DNA of 64,000 bases, from positions 1 to 64,000 of the forward strand of contig JAIYAC010000020.1 of assembly GCA_027489245.1 (NCBI GenBank), given 5' to 3'. The DNA is from Neisseriaceae bacterium. Its GTDB lineage: Bacteria; Pseudomonadota; Gammaproteobacteria; Burkholderiales; Chromobacteriaceae. Within the stretch, counting starts at the first letter, position 1. The number at the start of each line of letters is the position of its first letter. The notes beneath the pieces are model-generated. The model was given only the letters and a program-made list of their open reading frames with translations, made no database searches and was not told the DNA's origin. Made by a program: the position numbers and the translations under genes. Positions 8,324 to 18,460 of this stretch are shown piece by piece.

Positions 8324-9343
8324 ATGCTTTACCCCCTGCTACGCCCCTTGCTGTTCCGCACCGATGCCGAGTCTGCCCACGAAACCACGCTGAAAATGCT
8401 GGATACCGCCCACCAGTTGCAGCTCACCGGCCTCGTTACCCGCAAGGTTGGCCGCAACCCGGTAAAAGCCATGGGTCTGACCTTCCCCAGCCCGGTAGGC
8501 CTGGCCGCTGGCCTGGACAAGAACGGCGACCACATCGACGCGCTGGCCGCGCTGGGTTTCGGCTTTATCGAAATCGGCACCATCACCCCACGCCCGCAAG
8601 ACGGCAACCCCAAGCCGCGCCTGTTCCGCGTGCCCGAGCACCAGGGCATCATCAACCGCATGGGCTTTAACAACAAAGGCGTGGACGTGCTGCTGGACAA
8701 CGTCCGCCACAGCCGCTTCAAGGGCATTCTGGGCATCAATATCGGCAAAAATGCTGCCACGCCCATCGAAAACGCCAAGGACGACTACCTGACCTGCCTG
8801 GACCGCGTGTACGAATGCGCCAGCTATGTAACGGTAAACATCTCCTCGCCCAACACCAAAAACCTGCGCCAGCTGCAGCAAGCCGACGAGCTGTCCGACC
8901 TGCTGGCCGCACTGAAAAACCGCCAGTCGCGCCTGGCAGACCAGTACGGCCGCTACGTGCCACTGGCAGTGAAGATTGCCCCCGATCTGGACGCCGAGCA
9001 GACCGACGACATCGCCCGTCTGCTGACCCAGCACCGTCTGGACGCAGTGATCGCCACCAACACCACGCTGTCGCGCAGCGAAATCGCCGGCCACGCGCTG
9101 GCGGGTGAAGCTGGCGGCCTGTCCGGCGCGCCAGTGCGCGAGCGCTCCACCGCGCTGATCCGCAATCTGGCGCGCGCGCTGGACGGCGCGCTGCCCATCA
9201 TCGGCGTGGGTGGCATCCTGTGCGGTGACGACGCGCGCGAAAAAATCGACGCTGGCGCTACGCTGGTGCAGTTGTACTCCGGCCTGATCTACCGTGGCCC
9301 GGGGCTGATCAGCGAATGCGCCGAGGCGCTGCAGCGCAAGTAA
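8324..9343 (+). CDS. pyrD: dihydroorotate dehydrogenase (quinone), class 2
   Basis: A membrane-associated flavoenzyme that oxidises dihydroorotate to orotate with quinone, the fourth step of UMP synthesis. The 339-aa protein has the N-terminal helical membrane-binding extension typical of class 2, then the FMN barrel with [32 protein letters not shown] and NISSPNT. Ser175 falls at the catalytic position of the E. coli enzyme. [11 protein letters not shown] near the C-terminus binds the FMN phosphate. One copy of the TGCGGCCAAC repeat (reverse) lies in codons 42-45. Confidence 0.96.
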   Translation: MLYPLLRPLLFRTDAESAHETTLKMLDTAHQLQLTGLVTRKVGRNPVKAMGLTFPSPVGLAAGLDKNGDHIDALAALGFGFIEIGTITPRPQDGNPKPRLFRVPEHQGIINRMGFNNKGVDVLLDNVRHSRFKGILGINIGKNAATPIENAKDDYLTCLDRVYECASYVTVNISSPNTKNLRQLQQADELSDLLAALKNRQSRLADQYGRYVPLAVKIAPDLDAEQTDDIARLLTQHRLDAVIATNTTLSRSEIAGHALAGEAGGLSGAPVRERSTALIRNLARALDGALPIIGVGGILCGDDAREKIDAGATLVQLYSGLIYRGPGLISECAEALQRK

Positions 9344-9361
9344 GCGGCACAGCAGCAAAGC

Positions 9362-9393
9362 ACAAGGCCCGGCTATGCCGGGCCTTGTTGTTT
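9362..9393. terminator. bidirectional terminator between pyrD and bpt
   Basis: The arms acaaggcccggc and gccgggccttgt surround a TAT loop, followed by TGTTT. It lies between convergent pyrD (plus) and bpt (minus). The next bases hold a TGCGGCCAAC copy. Confidence 0.8.
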
Positions 9394-9414
9394 ATGCGGC
9401 CAACCTGGCCTGCA

Positions 9415-10149
9415 TCAGGGCACCATATCGTCGCGAAACGGCACCCAGCGGCCGTTATCCAGCATCTGCAGCGGGCGGTAGTGCTGCTTGTACACCATCT
9501 TGGGCGAGGCCTTGATCCAGTAGCCCAGATACACATACGGCAAGCCCAGGTGGCAGGCCAGCTCCACCTGCCACAGCACGTTGTACACGCCGTAAGAGGC
9601 ACCGGGCACATCCGGGTCGAAAAAGGTGTACACCGCCGACAAGCCGTCATCCAGCCGGTCGATCAGGCTCACCATCCGCAGCACGCCATCCTCACGGAAC
9701 TCCACCAGCCAGCTATCCACCCGGCTTTTCAGGATGAACTCGGCGTACTGCACCGGGTCGTCATCCGACATGCCGCCACCGTCGTGGCGGGCGTGCTGGT
9801 AGCGGTAGTACAGCTGGTAATGCTCGTCGGAAAACGCCAATGGCAAGATGCGGGTAGACAACGCGCCGTGCGCCTTGGCCGCGCGACGCTGGCTGCGGCT
9901 GGGGCGAAACTCGGCCGCAGCCAGGCGCACCGGCACGCAGGCGCGGCAGTCATCGCAATACGGGCGGTAGGTAAAGTGGCCACTGCGGCGAAAACCCAGC
10001 CCCACCAGGCGCGAATATACCGCCCCGTCGATGGCATCGGCAGGAATGGCTACCTGGGAGCGGGCCTGATGGCCTTCCAGATAGCTGCAGGGGTAAGGTG
10101 CCGTAGCATAGAAATGCACAACGGCAATCGCGTCATCGCGGTGGCTCAT
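9415..10149 (-). CDS. bpt: aspartate/glutamate leucyltransferase
   Basis: Transfers leucine from Leu-tRNA to proteins beginning with Asp or Glu, creating an N-degron for ClpS/ClpAP. The 244-aa protein shows the family features [15 protein letters not shown], the cysteine-bearing [16 protein letters not shown] and [17 protein letters not shown]. The start [10 protein letters not shown] overlaps the aat end by 17 bp. Pairing with aat, which adds Leu/Phe to Lys/Arg N-termini, puts both bacterial N-end-rule transferases in one operon behind fur. Confidence 0.93.
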   Translation of the reverse strand: MSHRDDAIAVVHFYATAPYPCSYLEGHQARSQVAIPADAIDGAVYSRLVGLGFRRSGHFTYRPYCDDCRACVPVRLAAAEFRPSRSQRRAAKAHGALSTRILPLAFSDEHYQLYYRYQHARHDGGGMSDDDPVQYAEFILKSRVDSWLVEFREDGVLRMVSLIDRLDDGLSAVYTFFDPDVPGASYGVYNVLWQVELACHLGLPYVYLGYWIKASPKMVYKQHYRPLQMLDNGRWVPFRDDMVP

Positions 10150-10837
10150 GGCGGAATTCGTCCTCCCACATGCCTGGCGGCTGCGGTAGATGGATGGCTT
10201 TTTCCAGTCTAGCAATAAACTCGCCACGCGTTATCAGCTGCGCACCCAGGCTTTCCAGATGCGGCGTAAACATCTGGCAATCCACCATGGCAAAACCATG
10301 CCGGTGCAGGTGCCGCGCCATGCTGACAAAGGTAATCTTGGAGGCGTCGGTGGCGCGGTGAAACATGGACTCGCCATAAAACATGCGGCCAACAGCCACC
10401 CCGTACAGCCCACCGGCCAGCTGGCCATCCTGCCAGCACTCGTAAGAATGCGCGTAGCCCTGGCGGTGCAGCTCGCTGTACGCTGCCACCATCTCGTCGG
10501 TAATCCAGGTACCGGCCTGGCCACCCCGTGGCGCGGCGCAGGCACGCATAACGGTCTCAAAAGCCTGATTGATGGTGATGTGATAAGCGCGGTTGCGCAG
10601 CACCTTGGCCAGCGAACGGGTCACACGTACCCGTGCCGGCTCCAGCACCATGCGCTGCGATGGCGACCACCACAAGATAGGGTCGCCGGGGGAAAACCAC
10701 GGAAAGACAGCACTGCGGTAGGCCGACAGCAAACGGCCGGCGGACAAATCGCCGCCAGCTGCCAGCAGGCCATCCGGCTCTGCCAGCGCACGGCTTACCG
10801 GCGGAAAGGCATGGGCGGGGCCCAGTACCGGAATCAT
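10133..10837 (-). CDS. aat: leucyl/phenylalanyl-tRNA--protein transferase
   Basis: Adds Leu or Phe to proteins with N-terminal Lys or Arg. At 234 aa it is of family length. Visible motifs are [54 protein letters not shown] and [14 protein letters not shown]. Its ATG overlaps the fur stop codon (ATGA), so it is translationally coupled to fur, and it overlaps bpt downstream. Confidence 0.96.
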   Translation of the reverse strand: MIPVLGPAHAFPPVSRALAEPDGLLAAGGDLSAGRLLSAYRSAVFPWFSPGDPILWWSPSQRMVLEPARVRVTRSLAKVLRNRAYHITINQAFETVMRACAAPRGGQAGTWITDEMVAAYSELHRQGYAHSYECWQDGQLAGGLYGVAVGRMFYGESMFHRATDASKITFVSMARHLHRHGFAMVDCQMFTPHLESLGAQLITRGEFIARLEKAIHLPQPPGMWEDEFRHEPPR

Positions 10838-11271
10838 CGCTTGAAGTATTTAGGCTCGCAGTTCACGCAATCGCTGCACTCGCCATACAGGTAGAGCGAG
10901 TGGTCCTTGATCTTGAAACCATGCTGCTCGGCAATGCGGTTTTGCAGGGCTTCGATTTCCGGGTCGAAAAACTCGGTCACCTTGCCGCAGCGGTAGCACA
11001 CCATATGGTCGTGGTGGCCGCCCTGGTTCAGCTCGTATACCGCTTTGCCCGACTCGAAATGGTGGCGAATCAGAATGCCCGCCTGCTCGAACTGGGTCAG
11101 CACGCGGTAGATGGTGGCCAGGCCGATATCGGCATCCTCGGAGATCAGCTTCTTGTAGACGTCCTCAGCCGACATATGGCGATCATCGCTGGTCTCGAAC
11201 AGGTCGAGAATACGCAGGCGCGGACCGGTGGCTTTCAGGCCGATCCCCTTCAAATGGCTGGCTTTGTTCAT
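10834..11271 (-). CDS. fur: ferric uptake regulator Fur
   Basis: An Fe(II)-dependent transcriptional repressor of iron uptake. The 145-aa protein starts [20 protein letters not shown]. It has a winged-helix DNA-binding domain ([20 protein letters not shown]), the metal site [15 protein letters not shown] and a C-terminal CSDCVNC. It is divergent from bamE, a conserved arrangement in beta- and gammaproteobacteria, and heads the fur-aat-bpt unit. I see no convincing Fur box in the 81-bp divergent gap. Confidence 0.96.
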   Translation of the reverse strand: MNKASHLKGIGLKATGPRLRILDLFETSDDRHMSAEDVYKKLISEDADIGLATIYRVLTQFEQAGILIRHHFESGKAVYELNQGGHHDHMVCYRCGKVTEFFDPEIEALQNRIAEQHGFKIKDHSLYLYGECSDCVNCEPKYFKR

Positions 11272-11352
11272 GTGGTGTATGTATATCGTGGTTGGCGGTC
11301 TTACAGTATGATAAAACCTTTTCACCGATTCCCCAACTGTGACCCTGGCGCC

Positions 11353-11739
11353 ATGGCTATGATGCTCAAGTCTTTCCCCCTTATTGCAGTCCTGTTCCTG
11401 TCCGCCTGCAGCTCGTTTAACCCTACGACCTGGCTGACCGCACACCGGATGGACGTGCAACAAGGCAATTATGTAACGGAAGATGCCGTTTCCCGCGTCA
11501 AAACCGGCATGACCCGCCCCCAGGTAAAATTTCTGCTGGGCACCCCGCTATTGGCCGATATTTTTCACGGCGACCGCTGGGACTACGCCTACCGCATAGA
11601 ACGCCAGGGCAAACCTACCGAAGAAAAGCGCCTGACCGTCTATTTCGATAAGGACGTCGTCAGCCGTATCGAAGGCCAGGCCTTCCCTGCCCTGCGCCCG
11701 ACACTGGATAACACCAACCCTAATGCCGGACAAAGATAA
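11353..11739 (+). CDS. bamE: outer membrane assembly lipoprotein BamE (SmpA/OmlA)
   Basis: A lipoprotein of the BAM complex that folds outer membrane beta-barrels. The 128-aa precursor has a lipoprotein signal with lipobox LSAC (Cys19), and the BamE fold is seen in [28 protein letters not shown] and YAYRIERQG. Starts at MAMMLKS or, two codons on, MMLKS are equally possible; I give the longer. It ends 3 bp before dapB and is divergent from fur. Confidence 0.93.
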   Translation: MAMMLKSFPLIAVLFLSACSSFNPTTWLTAHRMDVQQGNYVTEDAVSRVKTGMTRPQVKFLLGTPLLADIFHGDRWDYAYRIERQGKPTEEKRLTVYFDKDVVSRIEGQAFPALRPTLDNTNPNAGQR

Positions 11740-12549
<810 letters not shown>

Positions 12550-12570
12550 ACACTGCCTGCACTACGCAAA

Positions 12571-12595
12571 AGCCAGCCCGCGGGCTGGCTTTTTT
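12571..12595 (+). terminator. Rho-independent terminator after dapB
   Basis: A perfect 20-bp palindrome AGCCAGCCCG/CGGGCTGGCT followed by five T, 21 bp past the dapB stop. Confidence 0.9.
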
Positions 12596-12663
12596 CATGG
12601 CTGGCGGTTTGTGTCTGATGTGGGCTTCGCTCAAGCAGGCATGCCGTACCATAGCGCGTAAAT

Positions 12664-12778
12664 CGTAGCCCAGATAAGGCAGGGCCGCATCCGGGGTCAT
12701 TAATACCCAGTGGTGAGATCACCCCATCGCGTTGCACCATCCGATTCCCGGATGCGCCGCTGGCTTATCCGGGCTACG
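12664..12778. repeat. palindromic MITE-like element of 115 bp
   Basis: The ends are imperfect inverted repeats of about 30 bp: cgtagcccagataaggcagg on the left, and the complement of a right end reading tggcttatccgggctacg. Both arms contain CGCATCCGGG. There is no coding capacity. Its right end coincides exactly with the point where ketosynthase homology stops in the adjoining pseudogene, which points to insertion or deletion at that site. Confidence 0.7.
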
Positions 12779-13072
12779 CGCTGCGGATCGGTCAGCGCCG
12801 CTTCGCGCGGCGACATCGAGAAAAATCCGGCGTCAAAGCAATCAGCATCGGCCAACAGAAACCCGGCCGGAACATGGTGCTCCAGGCCGCTATCGACGCT
12901 GGCAGTGGCTGCGCTGTCTGCTTCGAGACGGGTTAGCGCCTCGCGCCCGGCCAACAGGTTTTCCCAAAAAGCGGCGGCGTCCTGCGCACCAGGCACGCGA
13001 CAGGCGACAGGCGAAGCCAACGATGGCAACGCCCAGGCCGCCGCTGTCAAATTCATCAGTACTGGCATTCAT
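12779..13072 (-). pseudogene. beta-ketoacyl synthase (PKS/NRPS-type) N-terminal fragment, frameshifted and truncated
   Basis: Reading from ATG 13072 gives MNASTDEFDSGGLGVAIVG and then FACR, the start of a modular ketosynthase domain. The frame is then lost. The next frame continues as VPGAQDAAAFWENLLAGREA, and further on FDAGFFSMSPREAALTDPQR, all ketosynthase-like. The shift coincides with a tandem 7-bp duplication (12999-13012, GACAGGC twice); removing one copy restores FACRVPGAQD. Homology ends at the palindromic element. Only about 95 residues remain. It lies just downstream of the efflux gene on the same strand, suggesting the relic of a secondary-metabolite locus. Confidence 0.8.
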
Positions 13073-13097
13073 GACTGAGACCTTGTTCAGGGTTGGA

Positions 13098-14321
13098 TCA
13101 ACGACGACGCACAGCCAGCAGCGCCAACAACGCGCCGAAACAACAGGTCGCCACAATGGCGGTCAATGGCAACGCGGTGCCATTTGAGAGCTTGGCTTCG
13201 ATTTGAATCACCGCCGCAGTCAGGGCGCTGCTCAAAAACATCAACATCCCTGATGCCTTGCCTTGCATGCCGGGAATCGCACTCACTGCGCCGGACTGCA
13301 CGGTGGAGCCGGTAAAGCCGACCACGAAGCTGACCACTGCCGCCGGTAACACGATTGCGCTGACTGCCCACACCGAAGAGAGCGCCAGGCCAAATGCGAT
13401 TGACGCTGCCACCAGCGCGACCAGAGTGGCCTTAACCACCACCGGGTAGGCATCTTCCGGCAGACGGGCCGAGGTGTATGCACCGGCGGCGAACATCAAA
13501 GCGCCGAGGATGTAAATCAAACCGATACTTGAGGAGGAAAGGTGATGTTGATTGGCCAGCAGCAACGGGGCAGCAGCCAGGAACACCGTATTGGCCGCCA
13601 TAAACAGGCCGTTGTTGAGGGTGAACCCGAGATAGTTGCGCGAAGCCAGCAACTGCCCGCAGCCGCTGAACAGGCCGCCACTCTTATGCTGGGCAGCAGC
13701 TTGTGCGGCGCGGGTTTCCGGCAGCAGGGTGAAAGACAGCAACAATACGCTGACCGCAAACAAGGCGGTGGCGACGAAATTGCCGCGCCAGCCGATATGG
13801 TCAGTAATTGCCCCGCCCAATGGGGTGGCCAGCATCGGCGCGATCATCATCGCCGCCACCAGCTTGGACATAATGCGCGGGATTTCCGAGCCTTTATAAA
13901 CGTCAACCACAACCGCGCGGCTGACCACAATCCCGGCCGCACCACCTGCCGATTGCATAATCCGCGCCAATAACAGCACTTCGATACTGGGTGCAAACGC
14001 CCCCAGCAAACTGCCGCAGGTCAGCAGGGACATGCCGATCAAAATCGCCGGGCGGCGGCCGAATTTATCGGCGATCCCGCCGTAGGTCAGGGCGGCAATC
14101 GCAAAACTGAGCGTGGCCAGGGAAACGGTGAGTGCCAGGACGCTGGGCGAGGCGCGGAAATCGGCACTCAAACCGGGCAAAGCCGGTAAAAAGATTTGAA
14201 ACGCCACCGGGCCTATCGCAAATAAACAAATGAGAAGGGCAACGTGCACGGTTGGCGCGACTGCTTTATCGATTTGCTCAGAAAATTCCTTTGAAAAATT
14301 TTTAGGTGCGCTACGGTTCAT
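13098..14321 (-). CDS. MFS multidrug transporter, Bcr/CflA family
   Basis: A 407-aa inner-membrane protein with about 12 predicted membrane helices. The A-motif-like loop GGIADKFGRRPAILIG lies between helices 2 and 3, and LARIMQSAGGAAGIVVSRAVVVD is typical of Bcr/CflA drug/H+ antiporters. It reads intact. It is followed on the same strand by a broken ketosynthase gene, so it may once have exported that pathway's product. It sits in a patch of mobile-element debris and may have been acquired by transfer. The substrate is unknown. Confidence 0.85.
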   Translation of the reverse strand: MNRSAPKNFSKEFSEQIDKAVAPTVHVALLICLFAIGPVAFQIFLPALPGLSADFRASPSVLALTVSLATLSFAIAALTYGGIADKFGRRPAILIGMSLLTCGSLLGAFAPSIEVLLLARIMQSAGGAAGIVVSRAVVVDVYKGSEIPRIMSKLVAAMMIAPMLATPLGGAITDHIGWRGNFVATALFAVSVLLLSFTLLPETRAAQAAAQHKSGGLFSGCGQLLASRNYLGFTLNNGLFMAANTVFLAAAPLLLANQHHLSSSSIGLIYILGALMFAAGAYTSARLPEDAYPVVVKATLVALVAASIAFGLALSSVWAVSAIVLPAAVVSFVVGFTGSTVQSGAVSAIPGMQGKASGMLMFLSSALTAAVIQIEAKLSNGTALPLTAIVATCCFGALLALLAVRRR

Positions 14322-14455
14322 CTTATTGCTCCAAAGAGATTTGGCAAAAATTAGCCAGTTGAGTCAATTGCGAAATTTCCGCGAATTATGGCCGCAGGGG
14401 GGATGCTGGTCTCGGCAAGCGAGACGAGAAACGTGGTTGAGCGATGCTGTTGATT

Positions 14456-14782
14456 CTAACTGGTGTTCATGGCGTCGAATTTGTCGCTATGAAGGCGAGC
14501 TTGATTTGCCGCTGTGCATGCGGCCGGGTTGAAGCTGCTGGAGTTGAGCCACTGGGACATTTCGGCGGTTTCAAATCCGAAGTGCAACAGCCCCAAGTAG
14601 GGTAAGTTGCACCGATGACCATCAGATACAAGCATGTCCAGTCCCGCCAGTTTATATACCCGTTTAACGAATATTTCAGGCCGCTTTGCCTGCCACTTCT
14701 TCAGCGCCTCAACCGGGGATTTGTGACCCAGGGCTCGCTGCGGGATGTGATGGTTGTAAACGTTCAAATAGCTCAACAGGGT
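14456..14782 (-). pseudogene. transposase C-terminal remnant (integrase-core, IS481/IS3-like)
   Basis: The frame reads TLLSYLNVYNHHIPQRALGH and continues SPVEALKKWQAKRPEIFVKR to VYKLAGLDM, which matches the end of integrase-core transposases. The start and catalytic core are missing. The upstream side is fused in frame to a vgrG fragment and the downstream side runs on to an accidental stop. I could not place the IS end with confidence. Confidence 0.7.
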
Positions 14783-15442
14783 CTGTTCCAGCCCGGCTGA
14801 CTCGCTCAAAGACACCGCCGCCAGCGTGCCGCGCGTGTAGTGCTCCAGATTGTCGCCAAAGACCAGCACCTCCTTGCCATCGGACGACTGGGTGAAGTGA
14901 TAGAAGATGCCCGCCCGTGCGGCCAACCTTTGGATGAAGGCCAGATCGCTCTAGCGGTACTGTGTGAGATGCTCGAAAGACGGCTGTTCGTGACTGAGGC
15001 TGAAGCTGAAATCGCTGCCACTGAAATCATGTTGGCGCAACACCGTCTCGATCACCTGCGGGATGGTCTGGTTCTGGAACAGCCGCGTGGTCTTGCCATC
15101 GCCCAGCCTTGCCAGACGCGGGGCGATGTCGAAGGTGTAGAGCGTTTCCTCCGCCGTACTGCGCCCGCGCGTGGCCGAACGCACCACCCCGTGCCAAGCC
15201 CGTGCGGCCAACCCTGCGCCAGGCAGCTCCAGCCCCGGGATGCCTGCCGCCAGCGCCACCGGCTGCACCGTGAACGCCACCGGCTGGTCGATGAGCGTCG
15301 CCAGCGGCAGATCGGCATCGAGACAGGTCACCGCCACCGTGAGCCGGTAAGGCACATCGAGCGCCTCGTCCAGCGTGAAGCTGAGCACCGACAGATCGAG
15401 CCCGAAACGGCCGGGAAAGGCGAGGTGGTAGGGGTTGATCAT
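14783..15442 (-). pseudogene. vgrG N-terminal fragment with an internal stop, fused to transposase debris
   Basis: The frame begins MINPYHLAFPGRFGLDLSVL. It continues through the gp27-like region typical of VgrG (VVRSATRGRSTAEETLYTFD, QTIPQVIETVLRQHDF, SFEHLTQYR) to a TAG at 14951-14953. The same frame resumes SDLAFIQRLAARAGIFYHFT. Other VgrG proteins have YRESD here, so GAG to TAG is the likely mutation. Homology ends at SLSESAGLEQ, where transposase sequence begins. VgrG is the type VI secretion spike; no other T6SS genes are in the window. Two TGCGGCCAAC copies lie in it. Confidence 0.8.
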
Positions 15443-15951
15443 GACTTAGCCTTTGCCAAAGGCATAAAAAGGGTCAGTTTAGCGGCGGGGGTGGCTGTAG
15501 AGAAGCGTGCCGATAAATGCTGATGGCAAATTTTATGAGGAGTGTCGCCAAGCTAAGACAGGGTTTGGCATGTCTGGCTGGGATTGGTCATCTATTTGGG
15601 TTTCAATGAATTAATTGGCTGCCTTGAGTGTGGGGCTACTGAGATCGTGAACACGTTCTTAGAACTGCACAAGCAAACAACCGCACCAGCGCAGCCCACC
15701 AAAAAACCATTCAAATGCGGCCAACCTTCACGACCGGCCACCAAAACGTTGGCCGCGAATAAACCAAAATAACAAACCACACAGAAAACGACGCTGCTCC
15801 AAGCAAACATCTAGCAGCCTGTCGGACTTAACCGTCCAACAGGCGCAACGCGGCGCGGATCTGGCCGATTTTTGGGGTTTTCGGCCTTTTACGCACGATA
15901 TCCCCTCCCATTTCCCTACTGCGGACGCAATGCGGCCATCCGTTTCAGCGC
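15443..15951. other. non-coding accessory spacer
   Basis: About 500 bases between the vgrG relic and the palindromic element near ureJ. Short open frames exist on both strands (for example 15584-15772 plus, and 15592-15810 minus with hydrophobic stretches), but neither has a recognisable domain or a good ribosome site. The spacer contains a repeat copy at 15716, a one-mismatch copy at 15748 and a hairpin at 15818-15843. Confidence 0.5.
15818..15843. repeat. imperfect hairpin CCTGTcGGAC/GTCCaACAGG
   Basis: A 10-bp stem with one mismatch around the loop TTAACC. Such sequence is often found near IS ends. No transposase is recognisable beside it. Confidence 0.4.
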
Positions 15952-16037
15952 GTAGGGTGGGCAAAGCGCAGCGTGCCCACCATACCCCGTCACCACAGAC
16001 AACGGTGGGCACGGCCTGCGGCCTTTGCCCACCCTAC
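15952..16037. repeat. palindromic MITE-like element of 86 bp
   Basis: The left end gtagggtgggcaaa and right end tttgcccaccctac are perfect inverted repeats. Inner arms gtgcccacc and ggtgggcac extend the symmetry. It lies 25 bp from the end of ureJ and could fold as a long hairpin at the end of the urease transcript. A TGCGGCCAAC copy (reverse) follows at 16047. Confidence 0.7.
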
Positions 16038-16062
16038 CACGCTAACGTTGGCCGCAGGGCCG

Positions 16063-16624
16063 TTACAGCGTGCCCACCAGCAGCAGCGCGCCCGAGGCGG
16101 CGATGGCGGCGCCCAGCGCGCGCAGCAGCATGGCGCTGCGCAGCGTGCCCTGGCCTACCGCCACCCCGGCGATGTGCAGCAGGGCGCTGGCCAGCATGAA
16201 GCCGGCTGCGTAGGCGGCACCGCTAGCGTCGGCTGGCATTTCCAGGCCGTGGGCTACGCCGTGGTACAGCGCAAAGGCGGCGATGGCGGCCATGGCCAAC
16301 AGGCGTGGCGGGCGCGCCAGCGCGGCCACCAGCAGGCCGCTTAGCAACACCGACAGCGCAATGCCGCTTTCCAGCCACGGCAGCGCCACGCCAGCTACGC
16401 CCAATGCAGCGCCGGCGGCCAGCATCAGCACGAACAGCGCCGGGCCTTGCCAGCGGGCGTGGCCGCCCAGCTGCGCCGACCACAGGCCGACAGCGAACAT
16501 GGCCAGCAGGTGGTCCAGGCCGGAGAACGGGTGGCCAAAGCCGTGGGCAAAACCGTCGGCACCGTGGCCGGTGTGGGCCTGCGCCAGGTTGGCCGCCGCG
16601 GCCAGCAGCACGAATAGCAGGGGT

Positions 16625-16632
<8 letters not shown>
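16063..16632 (-). CDS. ureJ: HupE/UreJ family nickel-related membrane protein
   Basis: A 189-aa inner-membrane protein with a cleavable-type N-terminal signal ([20 protein letters not shown]) and about six membrane helices. Family motifs are [18 protein letters not shown] and the histidine in [11 protein letters not shown]. HupE/UreJ proteins accompany urease or hydrogenase loci and are thought to move nickel across the inner membrane. It is the last gene of the urease operon and overlaps ureG by 8 bp. Confidence 0.9.
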
Positions 16633-17260
<628 letters not shown>

Positions 17261-17279
17261 GCTGTGTCCTTTTATCGGG

Positions 17280-17957
17280 TCAAGACCGGAACAACCGGCT
17301 GTATTGGGTTTCGTGTTTTTGTGCCACCCAGGCGTACAGGGGGGCAAAGTTGCTGATGTCGTCTTGCGGTAGCTGCCAGGCGCGGGCGGCTGCGGTGGCC
17401 AGCTCGGGCAGCAGGCTGGAGATCAGGCGCTGGCCGGCGCTCTGCCCCATGGGCATGGCTTTCATCAGCACCATGATCTGGTTTTCCAGCCAGCCCCACA
17501 GCCAGGCTTCCAGCGCCTGCTGGCCGGGTAGCTGCAGGCAGCGGGCGGCCAGCGCCCACGCTACTGGCAGGCTCAGCGCTTCGCCGGCTGGCCACAGCTG
17601 GGCGTCGCCGCCTTCGGGCAGGCCTAGTAGCAGCTGGCGCAGCGAGTAGCCCATCTGCGTGCTTTCCAGCACCTGCTCGCGGCTATCGCGGCTGGCCAGC
17701 AGCTGCGCGTTCAGGCGTTGCAGCGCGGCCACGTCGCCATCGGCTGCCGCGCGGCAGCAGGCGGCCAGCACGGCGCCGTCAAACTGCGCCATCGGGCCGG
17801 CCAGCAGGTCGGCCAGCCAGCGCTGGGCGCTGGCTTCGTCGTGTACCAGGCCCAGGTCGAGCGCGGTTTCCATGCCCTGCGAGTAGCTATAGCCGCCAAT
17901 TGGCAGGCCGGGGCTGGCCAGGCGCAGCAGCTGCAGGCGGGTGGCGGTGCCGCTCAT
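17280..17957 (-). CDS. ureF: urease accessory protein UreF
   Basis: An all-helical chaperone that bridges UreD and UreG in the urease activation complex. The 225-aa protein has the characteristic start [24 protein letters not shown] and the C-terminal [29 protein letters not shown]. Its ATG overlaps the ureE stop (ATGA). A 19-bp gap separates it from ureG. Confidence 0.95.
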   Translation of the reverse strand: MSGTATRLQLLRLASPGLPIGGYSYSQGMETALDLGLVHDEASAQRWLADLLAGPMAQFDGAVLAACCRAAADGDVAALQRLNAQLLASRDSREQVLESTQMGYSLRQLLLGLPEGGDAQLWPAGEALSLPVAWALAARCLQLPGQQALEAWLWGWLENQIMVLMKAMPMGQSAGQRLISSLLPELATAAARAWQLPQDDISNFAPLYAWVAQKHETQYSRLFRS

Positions 17958-18451
17958 GGCTGGCTCTCGAACTGGTGGATTTTCGGCGCGTAGTGAAACG
18001 CCGCTTCCTGGCCGTGCGAATGGTGATGGCCGCCACCGTAGGCGCCGTGCTCCGGCGAGAAGCCTGCGGCCAACCTGTCTACCTGCAGGCCCATCTGCTG
18101 CAGCATGTCGGCCAGTACGTCGTCTTGCAGCAGGCGCAGCCAGCCGTTGCCGACTTCTACTTTGACGTGACGGTTGCCCAGGTGGTAGGCCGCGCGCGCC
18201 AGCGTGACGGCGTCGTGGCAGGCCACGTGCAGCAGCGGTTCGGCGGCGGCCACCACGCGCACGCAGCGGCCATCGTCGGCCAGCAGCAGGTCGCCATGGC
18301 GCAGTGGCGGGCTGCCCGGCGGCAGCATCACGCCCACTTCTTCGCCGGCGGCGCTGCGGGTGAGCAGCCGGGTTTTGCAGCGGCGGTCAAAATCCAGCAC
18401 CAGCTCGTCGGCAGGCTGGCCGCCGCTGGCGTGTTGTCGCAATACCAGCAT
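17954..18451 (-). CDS. ureE: urease accessory nickel chaperone UreE
   Basis: A metallochaperone delivering Ni2+ to urease. The 165-aa protein has the N-terminal peptide-binding domain (RCKTRLLTRSAAGEEVGVML) and the C-terminal metal domain with AYHLGNRHVKVEV. A short histidine-rich stretch GGGHHHSHGQ follows near the C-terminus, much shorter than the Klebsiella His tail. A repeat copy at 18065 encodes part of VDRLAAGFS. Confidence 0.93.
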   Translation of the reverse strand: MLVLRQHASGGQPADELVLDFDRRCKTRLLTRSAAGEEVGVMLPPGSPPLRHGDLLLADDGRCVRVVAAAEPLLHVACHDAVTLARAAYHLGNRHVKVEVGNGWLRLLQDDVLADMLQQMGLQVDRLAAGFSPEHGAYGGGHHHSHGQEAAFHYAPKIHQFESQP

Positions 18452-18460
18452 GGTGTCCCC

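Noticed and set aside
12700..13068. A 122-codon frame as an independent gene
   Set aside because: It is the frameshifted part of the ketosynthase relic and runs on into the palindromic element.
15592..15810. A 72-codon minus-strand frame with hydrophobic stretches
   Set aside because: No ribosome site, overlaps another short frame on the opposite strand, and contains two copies of the dispersed 10-mer; not enough support for a gene.
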